DNA of 39,261 bases from positions 1 to 39,261 of the forward strand of contig JAGBVS010000021.1 of assembly GCA_017630195.1 (NCBI GenBank), read 5' to 3'. The notes under the pieces are model-generated. The model did no database searches and was not told the origin of the DNA. It saw nothing but the letters and a program-made list of their open reading frames with translations. The number at the start of each line of letters is the position of its first letter. Positions within the stretch are counted from its first letter, which is position 1. The DNA is from Bacteroidales bacterium. Lineage in GTDB: Bacteria > Bacteroidota > Bacteroidia > Bacteroidales > F082. Of the stretch, positions 15,152 to 25,014 are shown piece by piece. The translations under genes and the position numbers were made by a program.

Positions 15152-15571
15152 TTAGAATGGCAAGTCATCGCCATTGTCAGTTTCAAAATAATCAGTAACA
15201 GGAATGTTATTTTGTTCGTACGATGGAGCTGCATATTGTTGTTGCTGCATCATAGGCTGTTGCATAGGTTGTTGGAATTGTTGAGGTTGTTGGAATTGTT
15301 GAGGAGCATCCAAATCGAATCTGAATGGTCTGACATCAGTGTACCATTTTCCATTGAACTCTCTTGATTCAATGCTTATTTGAGCTTTTATTGTTTGTCC
15401 TGGAGTAAAATTCTGAGCTTCAGCAACGCGGTCGCCCCAGCAAACCAAGCAAACTTGTTTTGGATATTGCTCAATAGTTTCTATAATCAGTTCTTGTTTT
15501 CTCCATGCTCCGCGAGCACTTGTTCCTTCGTTTAAATTTCCTAAACGAACTACTTTACCTTGAATTTCCAT
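15152..15571 (-). CDS. DUF3127 protein with SSB-like architecture
   Basis: The 139-residue protein has an N-terminal DUF3127 domain (about residues 1-88, MEIQGKVVRLG through WYTDVRPFRF), probably an OB-fold beta-barrel. It is followed by a disordered Gln/Pro/Met-rich linker (about 89-125) and an acidic tip ending GDDLPF. This order, a barrel, a Gln/Pro-rich linker and an Asp-Asp-hydrophobic-Pro-Phe end, is that of single-stranded DNA-binding protein SSB, whose DDDIPF tip recruits repair and replication enzymes. The DUF3127 family is otherwise uncharacterised to my knowledge. The gene has its own promoter (15640-15647) and stands alone. DNA binding and SSB-partner recruitment are inference. 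Confidence 0.85.
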   Translation of the reverse strand: MEIQGKVVRLGNLNEGTSARGAWRKQELIIETIEQYPKQVCLVCWGDRVAEAQNFTPGQTIKAQISIESREFNGKWYTDVRPFRFDLDAPQQFQQPQQFQQPMQQPMMQQQQYAAPSYEQNNIPVTDYFETDNGDDLPF

Positions 15572-15639
15572 TTCGCGCTATATTTTAATTATTGATTACT
15601 AAAGAATTAAAAAAGAAATTTATTTTTGATTCTCATTAG

Positions 15640-15647
15640 CAAAGGTA
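15640..15647 (-). promoter_or_regulatory. -7 element of the DUF3127 gene
   Basis: CAAAGGTA on the plus strand reads TACCTTTG on the minus strand, matching TAnnTTTG, 68 bases upstream of the start codon at 15571. Confidence 0.7.
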
Positions 15648-15847
15648 TCAAAAAAAATTGTACAAAAATATGTTTAATCATAATAAAATTGTTTTTTAAC
15701 AATTATTAACAGATTAAAACAATTATGTTAAATACAATTAGGATTTTGATATAAAACAAATATCTAACTCATTGATTTTTAGCATTATTTTAAAAACACC
15801 CTTTTGGTAAATAATATACATTATGTTAAATAGTATCTGTTAAATAT

Positions 15848-15878
15848 AAAGTCGTGAAGAATACCTCTCCACGACTTT
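15848..15878 (-). terminator. Hairpin after the TPR gene, likely terminator
   Basis: AAAGTCGTG (15848-15856) pairs perfectly with CACGACTTT (15870-15878), 21 bases after the TPR gene stop. The T-tract on the minus strand is short (TTTATATTTAA). The remaining intergenic DNA between 15648 and 15847 is AT-rich and I see no gene or other structure in it. Confidence 0.7.
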
Positions 15879-15898
15879 ACCTGTTATTTAGTATGAAA

Positions 15899-17131
15899 TT
15901 ATTGTGCTCCTTCTAATGCTTTAGCTTTATCCATCATTTTTAAGTTGACATACAATGATTTGAGAATTTGTTTGATAGCTTCATCTTCTGGCAACATTTC
16001 ATGTGCTTTTTCAACGTATGGCAAAGCTTGTTTTCTTACTTCATCAATTTGAACCATCATTGCATCATATTTCTTTGTTTCGTTGAGTGGCAATTCATCA
16101 GCTTCGTGTTTCAAAGCATTTGATTTGTCGATATAAATACCAGCAATATTGATGTAAGCATTTTCATCATTTGGATTGATTTCGATAACTTTATTATAAC
16201 AATTCAAAGCTTCTTCAACGTTATATAAGGCTGATTCTGTATTACCGTAAATTGTACCTAAAATGAAGTAATAAACTGAATTTTCTGTGTTCTTTTCAGC
16301 CATTTCTCTGATTTGGTCTATGATTTCAGCTTCTCTCTTCAATTTTAAATATGCATTGATTTGTTCGTTGATAAGAGATTCATCTTCTGGGAATTTTTCT
16401 CTACCTTTTTGTATATATTCAACCATAGCATCGTTGTTTTCCAATCCACCTTGAGCGATTGCCATGTATTGATAAACTTGTGGTGTTTCGTATGAATCGT
16501 TTAATAAAGTTGTGCAGAGTTCAATAGCTGTATTGTATTCACCAGCCATAACAGCGATTTGAGCTGCTACCATTAAAGCTTCGTTATCTTTTTCACCGAT
16601 GATAGCTTTTGTTTCGTAAGCTTTTTTGTAACTGTCAATAGCTTTTACATAATCTTTTGCTTCGTATGCAGCAGCACCTTGATTAAAGTAGTTAGATGTA
16701 ATTGAATTAAGGTGTTGATAGATGTCACCATAATTGTCTTTATAGTATTTTTCATCTATTTGACCTATTTTAGCAAAAGCGTTAGCACTTTTTGCCAAAG
16801 CATCTGTATCAACATCATTAAATTCAGGATATGAAGCGATGATATAATAAACTATACCATAATAATGCCATGTTTTTGCAACATTTTTTGTTTCTTCATG
16901 TTCAGCTGCTAAATCGATTGATGTTTTAGCTCTCTCAATCATTATTTTAGCATTGTTCATTTCTTTTGCTGCTTTATCAACTCTGTTTTGAGCCATTAAT
17001 TGCTCAGCTGTTTGTATGTAACTTTGAGCATTTTTTCTGTAATTGTGAGCGTTAACGCATTCTTTGTTTTGTGCCATAGAAACATTAGCTAAGAAAGCTA
17101 ACATAACTACTAAAAATGTCAATTTTTTCAT
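15899..17131 (-). CDS. Secreted tetratricopeptide-repeat protein
   Basis: The 410-residue protein starts with a signal peptide (MKKLTFLVVMLAFLANVSMAQ). The rest is helical, with several TPR units whose Ala/Tyr/Pro signatures are visible, for instance near residues 155-185 (YEAKDYVKAIDSYKKAYET), 195-225, and 305-330 (ALNCYNKVIEINPNDENAYI). TPR proteins of this type are periplasmic or outer-membrane-attached scaffolds; no catalytic motif is seen. Its start lies only 25 bases after the gyrA stop on the same strand, so it is probably co-transcribed with gyrA from 19785-19792. A functional link to gyrase is not implied, because one protein is exported and the other is cytoplasmic. Confidence 0.88.
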   Translation of the reverse strand: MKKLTFLVVMLAFLANVSMAQNKECVNAHNYRKNAQSYIQTAEQLMAQNRVDKAAKEMNNAKIMIERAKTSIDLAAEHEETKNVAKTWHYYGIVYYIIASYPEFNDVDTDALAKSANAFAKIGQIDEKYYKDNYGDIYQHLNSITSNYFNQGAAAYEAKDYVKAIDSYKKAYETKAIIGEKDNEALMVAAQIAVMAGEYNTAIELCTTLLNDSYETPQVYQYMAIAQGGLENNDAMVEYIQKGREKFPEDESLINEQINAYLKLKREAEIIDQIREMAEKNTENSVYYFILGTIYGNTESALYNVEEALNCYNKVIEINPNDENAYINIAGIYIDKSNALKHEADELPLNETKKYDAMMVQIDEVRKQALPYVEKAHEMLPEDEAIKQILKSLYVNLKMMDKAKALEGAQ

Positions 17132-17156
17132 TTTGTTTAATTTTGTGTTGTTATTA

Positions 17157-19736
17157 TTAATTATTTTCTTCAGTGTTATTATTTTCTTCTGTTAATTGTT
17201 CACTTGATTGTTCTTCAACGATTTGTTCGTTTTCTAAAGATTCATTTTCATCTAACAATTCATCTTCTGTTTCAATGATGTCTGCGCTTACTTTAGTAAC
17301 GGCAGCAATTTCATCATTATTACGCAAGTTAATCAAGCGGACGCCTTGAGTTGCACGTCCCATCACTCTCAATGTATCTACAGCGATACGGATTAAGATA
17401 CCTGACTTATTGATAATCATTAAGTCGTCACCATCTTTAACATCTTTTATTGCTATTAAATCGCCAGTTTTGTCTGTAATATTGAGAGTTTTGACACCTT
17501 TACCGCCTCTGTTTGTGATACGGTATTCGTCCAATTCGGAACGTTTACCATAACCTTTTTCGGAAACCACCAATATGTCTGAAGAACCGTTTGGATCTAC
17601 GCAAATCAAGCCTACAACTTCATCAGTTTCTTCGTCAGCCAATGTAACGCCTTTAACGCCCGATGCGCTTCTTCCCATTGGTCTTACTGTGCTTTCGTTG
17701 AAGCGGATAGCACGACCGGAGCGTAATGCCATTAACATTTCTTGTTGACCGTTTGTTAGACATACTGACAACAATTCGTCACCTTCTTTAACTGTCAATG
17801 CGATAATGCCGTTTTGGCGTGGACGTGAGTAAGCCTCCAAAGTTGTCTTCTTAATAATACCTTTTTTAGTTGCCATAATGACATAGTTATTATTAATGAA
17901 GTCTTCATCACTCAATGTTGGAACATTGATAAATGCCTTGACTTTATCGCCCGGTTCAAGGTTGATAAGGTTTTGAATTGCTCTACCCTTGCTTGTTTTT
18001 GTTCCTTCAGGAATAGAGAATACTCTAAGCCAGAAGCATTTACCTTTTTCAGTGAAGAACAACATATAATTGTGGTTTGTTGCCACGAAAAGATGTTCGA
18101 TGAAGTCTTCGTCACGGGCATCAGAGCCTTTTGAACCTTTGCCTCCCCTACTCTGTCTTCTGTATTCGCTGAGGTTTGTACGTTTAATATAATTAAGGTG
18201 AGAAATTGTAACAACTACTGGGTCGTCTGAGATTAAGTCCTCGATTCTGATGTCGTCAGCTGAATGAACGATAGTTGTTTTTCTTTCGTCTCCGTATTTT
18301 TCTTTGATAGCAAGGAGTTCGGTCTTGATGATGTCGAATTGCATACCTTCGTTGTCAAGGATTTCTTGAAGATGTTGGATAAGTTTCTGCAATTGATCCA
18401 ATTCATCCAATATCTTTTTGATTTCCAAGCCAGCTAACTGACCGAGGCGATAAGCCACGATTGCCGCAGCTTGTGGGTCATCGAATCCATATTGGTCCAT
18501 CAAGGCTTGTTTTGCTTCAGAAGAGCCGCCTTTACATGCGCGGATTGTTGCAATAATTTGATCAACTATATCGATTGCTCTTGCGAGACCTTCCAATATG
18601 TGAGCACGTTTCTTAGCTTCTTTCAAGTCGTGTTGTGTACGACGGATAACGACTTCGTGACGATGCTCTACGTAATATTGTATAAGTTGTTTTAGATTTA
18701 AGGTATATGGGCGGCCTTTAACAAGTGCGACATTATTTACAGAATAAGAGCTCTGTAAACCAGTCATTTGGAACAATTTGTTAAGGACTACGCTCGATAC
18801 GGCATCTTTTTTCAATTCATACACGATGCGCATACCTTTACGGTCGGATTCGTCGCGGATGTCTGAAATACCTTCAAGTTTCTTATCATTGATAAGATCG
18901 GCTGTTTTCTTGATCATTTCAGCCTTATTAGTCTGGTAAGGTATTGAGGTTGCGATGATTCTCTCGTGATTGCCATGTTGTTCAATCGTTGTCTCGCCTC
19001 TTAATATGATACGGCCGTGTCCAGTTTCGAATGCGTCTCTAACACCTTCATAACCGTAAATAATACCGCCAGTAGGAAAATCAGGAGCTTTGATATATTG
19101 CATCAACTCGCTGATTGTTATATCTTTATTATCTACATAAGCAACTATACCATCAATAACCTCACTCAAATTATGTGGAGCCATGTTCGTTGCCATACCG
19201 ACAGCGATACCACTTGCGCCATTAACCAAAAGATTTGGTATCAAGGCTGGGAGTACAACTGGTTCTTTTTCTGAGTCGTCATAGTTATTTTGGAAATCGA
19301 CTGTATCTTTATCCAAGTCGATCAGCATTTCTTCTGCTATCTTTCTTAATCTGGTCTCTGTATAACGCATTGCAGCTGCGCCGTCACCGTCGATAGAGCC
19401 ATAGTTACCTTGTCCGTCAACCATTGGATAACGCATATTCCATTCCTGAGCCAAGCGAACCATAGCATCATAAACAGAACTGTCGCCATGTGGGTGATAC
19501 TTACCTAAAACCTCACCTACCACTTTAGCTGATTTCTTGTAAGGACGATTTGATAACAAGCCCATATCCATCATACCGTATAATATACGACGGTGTACAG
19601 GTTTTAATCCGTCTCTAACATCAGGAAGCGCACGAGCAACAATAACAGACATCGAATAGTCGATGTATGACGTTTTCATGTGATTCTCAATGTTAATAGG
19701 AATTATTCTTTCTCCTCCTAATTGTTCTTCCATCAT
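17157..19736 (-). CDS. gyrA: DNA gyrase subunit A
   Basis: The 859-residue protein has the GyrA breakage-reunion domain, with [14 protein letters not shown], the quinolone-region helix [19 protein letters not shown] (Ser86 and Asp90 present, equivalent to E. coli Ser83 and Asp87, so no classic resistance change), and the catalytic Tyr in [10 protein letters not shown] near residue 125. The C-terminal beta-pinwheel carries a GyrA box (QSRGGKGSK), which distinguishes it from ParC. A Glu/Asn-rich acidic tail of about 40 residues ends the protein. GyrA with GyrB introduces negative supercoils using ATP. The gene precedes the TPR gene and has a good promoter at 19785-19792; gyrB is not in the window. 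Confidence 0.98.
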   Translation of the reverse strand: MMEEQLGGERIIPINIENHMKTSYIDYSMSVIVARALPDVRDGLKPVHRRILYGMMDMGLLSNRPYKKSAKVVGEVLGKYHPHGDSSVYDAMVRLAQEWNMRYPMVDGQGNYGSIDGDGAAAMRYTETRLRKIAEEMLIDLDKDTVDFQNNYDDSEKEPVVLPALIPNLLVNGASGIAVGMATNMAPHNLSEVIDGIVAYVDNKDITISELMQYIKAPDFPTGGIIYGYEGVRDAFETGHGRIILRGETTIEQHGNHERIIATSIPYQTNKAEMIKKTADLINDKKLEGISDIRDESDRKGMRIVYELKKDAVSSVVLNKLFQMTGLQSSYSVNNVALVKGRPYTLNLKQLIQYYVEHRHEVVIRRTQHDLKEAKKRAHILEGLARAIDIVDQIIATIRACKGGSSEAKQALMDQYGFDDPQAAAIVAYRLGQLAGLEIKKILDELDQLQKLIQHLQEILDNEGMQFDIIKTELLAIKEKYGDERKTTIVHSADDIRIEDLISDDPVVVTISHLNYIKRTNLSEYRRQSRGGKGSKGSDARDEDFIEHLFVATNHNYMLFFTEKGKCFWLRVFSIPEGTKTSKGRAIQNLINLEPGDKVKAFINVPTLSDEDFINNNYVIMATKKGIIKKTTLEAYSRPRQNGIIALTVKEGDELLSVCLTNGQQEMLMALRSGRAIRFNESTVRPMGRSASGVKGVTLADEETDEVVGLICVDPNGSSDILVVSEKGYGKRSELDEYRITNRGGKGVKTLNITDKTGDLIAIKDVKDGDDLMIINKSGILIRIAVDTLRVMGRATQGVRLINLRNNDEIAAVTKVSADIIETEDELLDENESLENEQIVEEQSSEQLTEENNNTEENN

Positions 19737-19784
19737 TTATTATTTAGATATTTTTTTCTTTATTTTTCTTTAAAAATTAAGTAG

Positions 19785-19792
19785 CAAAGATA
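19785..19792 (-). promoter_or_regulatory. -7 element of gyrA
   Basis: CAAAGATA on the plus strand reads TATCTTTG on the minus strand, 48 bases upstream of the gyrA start. Confidence 0.75.
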
Positions 19793-19898
19793 ATGTTTTT
19801 TTCCTTTTATATTCCCTATTAAAAATTATTTTTTGCTAATTTTTTTTAGACAAAATGTTATTTAGTGACAGATGAAAAATTGGTTTGGATTTTGTTTG

Positions 19899-19906
19899 TA
19901 TATTTG
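19899..19906 (+). promoter_or_regulatory. -7 element of clpC
   Basis: TATATTTG matches TAnnTTTG and predicts a leader of about 75 bases before the clpC ATG at 19989. The TTTG at 19884-19887 is only 11 bases away, too close for a standard -33 element. Confidence 0.7.
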
Positions 19907-19988
19907 CACAAAATTTCTTGTCAGGTATGACAAAAATGAAATTGATTTGTTATAAATATAAATTGATTTGTAAAAATAATAGCAAAAT

Positions 19989-22529
19989 ATGGACGCAAAA
20001 TTTTCTCCAAGAGTTCGTGAAATAATGTTTCGTAGTCATGAGGAAGCTGTGAAATTGGGAAACTCGTACATAGGCTTGGAGCATCTTTTTTTAGGGATTA
20101 TTGATGGTAAAGATAATGGAGTAACTCATATTCTTGATGAGTTGAAACTTGACATTGAAGCTTTTAAGCAGAAATTGGTTGCATCTATAAAATCTAACAT
20201 TGTAGATAAAAACGCTTCTGACAACATTCCTCTTACAAAACAAACCGAAAGAGCCTTGAAGTTTACATATATTGTCGCTAAGGAATTTAATTGCGAATTC
20301 GTAGATCCAGAGCATCTTATGCTTGCAATTCTTCATGACGATAATAATATTGTTTCTCAACGACTTGAATACGAAGGAATCAATTATGACATCTTTAAGA
20401 ACAAAATGAAAGGAAGCGACATCATAAAGCCAAATCCTGTCAAAGAAGATATTGTTGAAGAACCCAAAGACACGCTTTTTGATGATGATTTTGAAGATGT
20501 TAAGCCAAAAGAACCGACTAATAAATCATCAAATTCAAAATCTAAAACTCCGGTATTAGATAATTTCGGCCGTGATTTGACTCGAGCAGCTGAGGAAAAA
20601 CGCCTTGACCCTATTGTTGGTCGTGAAAAGGAACTTGAGCGTGTGGCTCAGATACTTAGCCGTCGTAAAAAGAATAATCCTGTCTTGATTGGCGAACCTG
20701 GAGTTGGAAAGTCAGCAATTGCTGAAGGTCTTGCTCTTCGCATTGTTCAACGAAAAGTCTCACGCGCTCTTTATAACAAGAGAATAATAATGTTAGACCT
20801 CGCTTCTGTAGTTGCCGGAACCAAGTACAGAGGCCAGTTTGAAGAACGTATCAAATCTATACTCAATGAGTTAGAAAAGAATCCTGATATAATTCTGTTT
20901 ATTGATGAAATTCATACAATTGTCGGTGCCGGCAACGCAAACGGTTCTCTTGACGCAAGTAATATGCTAAAACCAGCTCTTGCCCGCGGAGAACTTCAAT
21001 GCATAGGCGCAACCACATTGGATGAATATCGTCAATATATTGAAAAAGACGGCGCTTTAGAACGTCGTTTTCAAAAGGTTTTGGTGGAACCAACAAGCCC
21101 TGAAGAAACCGTAGAAATCCTGAATAACATTAAAGATAAATACGAAGATCATCATTTGGTCAGGTATGAACCTGAAGCTATTGAAGCTTGCGTTAAACTT
21201 ACAGAACGTTATATATCAGACCGTTGTCTTCCTGACAAAGCCATCGACGCTTTGGACGAGGCTGGTTCAAGAGTTCATATAAGCAACATGAATGTACCTT
21301 CAAAAATCACCGAATACGAACAAAGATTAGAGGAGATTCGTGAACTCAAGAAAGCTGCTATTACGGAACAAAAGTTCGAGGATGCTGGCGAACTCAGAAG
21401 CGAGGAGTTGATAATCCTTGAAAAACTCGATGGAGAGAAAAAACAATGGGAAGAAAACAGCAACTCTAACCGTCAAGTAGTTACTAAAGAAAACGTTGCA
21501 GAAGTCATTGCTATGATGACAGGCGTACCTGTACAAAGAATAGCACATAACGAAAGCGACAAACTTATGAACATGGAGTCCGAAATACAAGGCTCAGTAA
21601 TAGGTCAAGACAATGCTGTCAAGAAAATTGTCCGCGCAATTCGCCGTAACAGAGCTGGTTTGAAAGACCCTAACAAACCTATAGGAAGTTTCATTTTCTT
21701 AGGCCCAACAGGTGTTGGCAAGACTTATTTAGCTAAGGTTTTGGCAAAATATCTCTTTGATTCTGAAGACGCATTGATTAGAATAGACATGAGTGAATAT
21801 ATGGAAAAATTCGCCGTGTCTCGTTTGGTAGGAGCGCCTCCTGGTTACGTAGGTTATGAAGAAGGCGGTCAGCTGACAGAAAAAGTTCGTCGCAAGCCAT
21901 ATTCTATCGTTCTCCTTGATGAGATTGAAAAAGCACATCCTGATGTATTCCATCTTCTTCTTCAAGTTCTTGACGATGGCCAACTTACTGACAGTTTAGG
22001 TCGTAAAGTTGATTTCAAGAACACAATTATTATCATGACATCTAACATTGGCTCACGTCAGTTAAAAGATTTTGGACAAGGAGTTGGCTTCGGCACGCAA
22101 GCTAAAAAAGACGGAAAAGACGAATACAGCCGTAGCGTAATCGAAAATGCCTTGAAACGTTCATTTGCTCCTGAATTCCTCAATCGTATTGACGATGTAT
22201 TGATATTTAATTCTTTAGAAAAAACTGATATTCATAAGATTATCGATGTCGAGTTAAAGAAAGTCTTTAAACGTATAGATGAGATGGGCTATTCGTTGGA
22301 ACTTACCGAAAAAGCCCACGATTATATTGCAGAAAAAGGTTGGGACGACCAATATGGAGCAAGACCTTTGAAACGAGCAATTCAAAGATACGTTGAGGAT
22401 GTTTTGGCTGAAGAGATAATCAAAACGAAAATCAATATCGGTGAAAAAATCATTATCGACTATGATGAAGTCAAAGATGATATGATTGTTAACGTAATTC
22501 CTGCCGGAGAAAGAATATTAACCGAATAA
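19989..22529 (+). CDS. clpC: ATP-dependent Clp protease ATPase subunit ClpC
   Basis: The 846-residue Hsp100 protein has an N-terminal double Clp-N repeat (about 1-145). AAA module 1 has GEPGVGKS near 235 and a Walker B ending FIDEIH. A UVR-type middle motif ([14 protein letters not shown] near 460) marks ClpC rather than ClpA or ClpB. AAA module 2 has GPTGVGKT near 572 and LLDEIEKAH. Pore loops KYRGQF and [11 protein letters not shown] are intact. A GVGFG segment near 700 fits the ClpP-binding loop of ClpC. It unfolds proteins and feeds them to ClpP in the cytoplasm. It is expressed from its own promoter and has its own terminator. Confidence 0.96.
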   Translation: MDAKFSPRVREIMFRSHEEAVKLGNSYIGLEHLFLGIIDGKDNGVTHILDELKLDIEAFKQKLVASIKSNIVDKNASDNIPLTKQTERALKFTYIVAKEFNCEFVDPEHLMLAILHDDNNIVSQRLEYEGINYDIFKNKMKGSDIIKPNPVKEDIVEEPKDTLFDDDFEDVKPKEPTNKSSNSKSKTPVLDNFGRDLTRAAEEKRLDPIVGREKELERVAQILSRRKKNNPVLIGEPGVGKSAIAEGLALRIVQRKVSRALYNKRIIMLDLASVVAGTKYRGQFEERIKSILNELEKNPDIILFIDEIHTIVGAGNANGSLDASNMLKPALARGELQCIGATTLDEYRQYIEKDGALERRFQKVLVEPTSPEETVEILNNIKDKYEDHHLVRYEPEAIEACVKLTERYISDRCLPDKAIDALDEAGSRVHISNMNVPSKITEYEQRLEEIRELKKAAITEQKFEDAGELRSEELIILEKLDGEKKQWEENSNSNRQVVTKENVAEVIAMMTGVPVQRIAHNESDKLMNMESEIQGSVIGQDNAVKKIVRAIRRNRAGLKDPNKPIGSFIFLGPTGVGKTYLAKVLAKYLFDSEDALIRIDMSEYMEKFAVSRLVGAPPGYVGYEEGGQLTEKVRRKPYSIVLLDEIEKAHPDVFHLLLQVLDDGQLTDSLGRKVDFKNTIIIMTSNIGSRQLKDFGQGVGFGTQAKKDGKDEYSRSVIENALKRSFAPEFLNRIDDVLIFNSLEKTDIHKIIDVELKKVFKRIDEMGYSLELTEKAHDYIAEKGWDDQYGARPLKRAIQRYVEDVLAEEIIKTKINIGEKIIIDYDEVKDDMIVNVIPAGERILTE

Positions 22530-22550
22530 CAGTTTAATTATCAATAATAT

Positions 22551-22580
22551 AAAGCGCATCAAATGATGCGCTTTTTCTTT
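22551..22580 (+). terminator. Terminator of clpC
   Basis: AAAGCGCATC (22551-22560) pairs perfectly with GATGCGCTTT (22565-22574) around a 4-base loop, followed by a T-rich tail. Confidence 0.92.
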
Positions 22581-22601
22581 TCTCCTTTAAGAAAAAATTC
22601 T

Positions 22602-22609
22602 TACCTTTG
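22602..22609 (+). promoter_or_regulatory. -7 element giving a nearly leaderless CCA-adding enzyme mRNA
   Basis: TACCTTTG matches TAnnTTTG. It ends six bases before the ATG at 22616, so the mRNA should have little or no 5' leader. An in-frame TTG at 22607 lies within this element and cannot be the start. Confidence 0.7.
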
Positions 22610-22615
22610 CACATT

Positions 22616-24094
22616 ATGAAGAATTTGTCAGAATATATAAACAATAAGTTTTTTAAAGTTATAACAAAAGCCAGCCGCGAGCTTAATTACGATTCATACG
22701 TTATCGGCGGTTATGTACGCGACATCTTGCTAAACAGACCTTCCAATGACATTGATGTTGTTACAGTTGGCAGTGGAATAGAATTAGCAAGAAAAACAGC
22801 AAGTCTTATTGACACCAAGAAAGAAGTAAAATACTACGGACGTTTTGGCACAGCCATGATTCGTATGAAAGACAAAGAGATAGAATTTGTCGGAGCTAGA
22901 AGAGAATCGTATGAACCATCAAGCAGAAAGCCGATGGTTGAAGATGGAACTTTAGAAGATGACCAAAACAGAAGAGATTTTACAATCAATGCTTTAGCGA
23001 TAAGTCTTAACGAAAATAACTTCGGAGAACTGATAGACCCATTCAATGGCGTTGAGGATTTGAAAAACAAAATCATACGCACGCCATTAGATCCAGACAT
23101 CACATATTCTGACGATCCATTACGAATGATGCGTGCTATCCGCTTCGCAACTCAGCTCAACTTTACTATTGAAAATGAATCATTTAACTCAATAAAAAGA
23201 AACGCTGAGAGAATTAAAATCATTTCAATGGAACGTGTCAGCGAAGAGTTGAACAAAATGATACTCTCTCCAAAACCAAGTATTGGCTTTAAATTATTAG
23301 ACACTTCTGGTTTGTTAAAGATAATATTCCCTCAGCTTGCAGCATTAAAAGGCGTTGACGTGCAAGATGGCAGAGGCCACAAGGACAATTTCTACCACAC
23401 TATGGAAGTCCTTGACAATGTTGCAGAAGCAGGTGGCGACCTTTGGCTGAGATGGGCTGCTGTCCTTCATGATATAGCAAAGCCTCTTACAAAAAAATAT
23501 GACAAAGGAATTGGCTGGACATTCCACGGACACGAGACAAAAGGTGCCAAAATGACACCCAAAATCTTTGCGGCACTGAAGCTGCCATTGAATGAAAAAA
23601 TGAAATATGTGCAAAAACTTATTTCGCTCCACCTCCGCCCCATTGCCTTAGTACAAGAAGAGGTAACTGATTCAGCAGTAAGACGTTTACTCTTTGACGC
23701 AGGTGACGATATTGATGATTTGATGATTCTGTGTGATGCAGACATAACGTCGAAGAATGAAGAGAAGAGAAATAAATATCACAGTAATTTTCAATTAGTT
23801 AGAAAAAAATTAAAAGAGCTCGAAGAAAAAGACCACCTCAGAAATTGGCAGCCTCCTGTTAATGGTGAAGTTATCATGACGACTTTCGGCATCACAGAAG
23901 GAAGAAATGTAGGCATTATCAAAACGGCTATTAGAGAAGCTGTGTTAGACGGTATTATTGGAAACAATTTCCAGGAAGCGTACGAATTCATGAAAGCCGA
24001 AGGCATTAAATTGGGGTTAAGTGTTGTACAAGAGGTCACAGAGCCTGTCGAAGTGAAATCAAACGGGCCTGTTCCTCATAAAATCGAGAAGTAA
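22616..24094 (+). CDS. cca: CCA tRNA nucleotidyltransferase / poly(A) polymerase family with HD domain
   Basis: The 492-residue protein begins with the class II nucleotidyltransferase core: VIGGYVRDILLNRPSNDIDVV holds the GGxVRD and the catalytic Asp pair, and RRDFTINALA follows. It then has the RNA-binding domain (DPLRMMRAIRFATQL) and an HD phosphohydrolase domain with WAAVLHDIAKP and a downstream FHGHETKGA. It most likely adds or repairs the CCA end of tRNAs in the cytoplasm; a poly(A) polymerase cannot be excluded on sequence alone. The ATG at 22616 was chosen over the upstream TTG inside the promoter. Its stop overlaps the miaA start (TAATG), so the two tRNA maturation genes are translationally coupled. 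Confidence 0.93.
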   Translation: MKNLSEYINNKFFKVITKASRELNYDSYVIGGYVRDILLNRPSNDIDVVTVGSGIELARKTASLIDTKKEVKYYGRFGTAMIRMKDKEIEFVGARRESYEPSSRKPMVEDGTLEDDQNRRDFTINALAISLNENNFGELIDPFNGVEDLKNKIIRTPLDPDITYSDDPLRMMRAIRFATQLNFTIENESFNSIKRNAERIKIISMERVSEELNKMILSPKPSIGFKLLDTSGLLKIIFPQLAALKGVDVQDGRGHKDNFYHTMEVLDNVAEAGGDLWLRWAAVLHDIAKPLTKKYDKGIGWTFHGHETKGAKMTPKIFAALKLPLNEKMKYVQKLISLHLRPIALVQEEVTDSAVRRLLFDAGDDIDDLMILCDADITSKNEEKRNKYHSNFQLVRKKLKELEEKDHLRNWQPPVNGEVIMTTFGITEGRNVGIIKTAIREAVLDGIIGNNFQEAYEFMKAEGIKLGLSVVQEVTEPVEVKSNGPVPHKIEK

Positions 24095-25014
24095 TGGATA
24101 AATATCTTGTAGTAATAGCAGGGCCGACAGCCTCGGGCAAAACAGCTACTGCCATCAAAGTGGCCAAAGCCCTCGGCACAGTGATTATCTCAGCCGACAG
24201 CCGCCAGTTTTACAAAGAGCTGCCCATTGGAACAGCAGCGCCTACAAAAGAAGAACTGTCTGAGGTTCAGCATTATATGATTCATAATCTCAATGTAGAA
24301 GACAAATACGATGTGGCTGACTACGAAAACGACGTTCTTGCTCTGTTAAAAAAACTTTTCATAAATCATGATACAGTCGTCCTGACAGGAGGTTCCGGAT
24401 TGTTCATAGATGCGGTTTGTAAGGGCCTTGATTCAATACCTGACATTTCAGAAGAGACAAGAAACAAAGTCGAAAAATTATATCAAGAAGGCGGATTGAC
24501 AGCTTTGCAAAATGAAGTTCAACGCCTTGACTCTGAATATTATAATATAGTCGATAAATGCAATCCGCGACGGCTTCAGCGAGCCGTGGAGGTTTGTTAT
24601 CAAACAGGTCTCACCTACTCTTCTTTCAGGAACAACACTGCAAAAGCACGTGATTTTAAGATAATTAAGGTTGCTTTGCTTTGGGAAAGAAATGAACTTA
24701 TCTCGAGAATTAATCTCAGAGTTGAGAATATGATTTCAGAAGGCCTTCTTGAAGAAGCAAGGAATATGCTTCCCAAACGTCATCTAAACAGTTTGAATAC
24801 AGTTGGTTACAAAGAATTATTTGAATATTTTGATGGAAAAGTAAGTCTTAACGAAGCTGTAGAACAGATAAAAATTGACACTCGACAATATGCCAAGAGA
24901 CAAATGACATGGTTGAGAAAAAACAATGATTACCAATGGTTTACCATAGATGAGATTCCAGAGATGATAAATTATATAAAAAAGACCATCAATTCTGAGA
25001 ATGATAATCAATAA
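24094..25014 (+). CDS. miaA: tRNA dimethylallyltransferase MiaA
   Basis: The 306-residue protein has the P-loop GPTASGKT near the N-terminus, followed by SADSRQFYKELPIGTAAPT and LTGGSGLFIDAV, and NPRRLQRAVEV, all standard MiaA motifs. It transfers a dimethylallyl group to A37 of tRNAs reading codons that start with U. It is coupled to the CCA-adding enzyme by a one-base overlap. Its last 26 bases overlap the end of the convergent sugar kinase gene, so no terminator fits between them. Length is normal for the family. Confidence 0.97.
   Translation: MDKYLVVIAGPTASGKTATAIKVAKALGTVIISADSRQFYKELPIGTAAPTKEELSEVQHYMIHNLNVEDKYDVADYENDVLALLKKLFINHDTVVLTGGSGLFIDAVCKGLDSIPDISEETRNKVEKLYQEGGLTALQNEVQRLDSEYYNIVDKCNPRRLQRAVEVCYQTGLTYSSFRNNTAKARDFKIIKVALLWERNELISRINLRVENMISEGLLEEARNMLPKRHLNSLNTVGYKELFEYFDGKVSLNEAVEQIKIDTRQYAKRQMTWLRKNNDYQWFTIDEIPEMINYIKKTINSENDNQ

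Noticed and set aside
17912..18214. Minus-strand ORF of 100 codons within gyrA
   Set aside because: Out-of-frame shadow of gyrA, without start context or domain.
22607..22615. TTG start for the CCA-adding enzyme
   Set aside because: The codon lies within the TAnnTTTG promoter element; the ATG at 22616 gives a good start.
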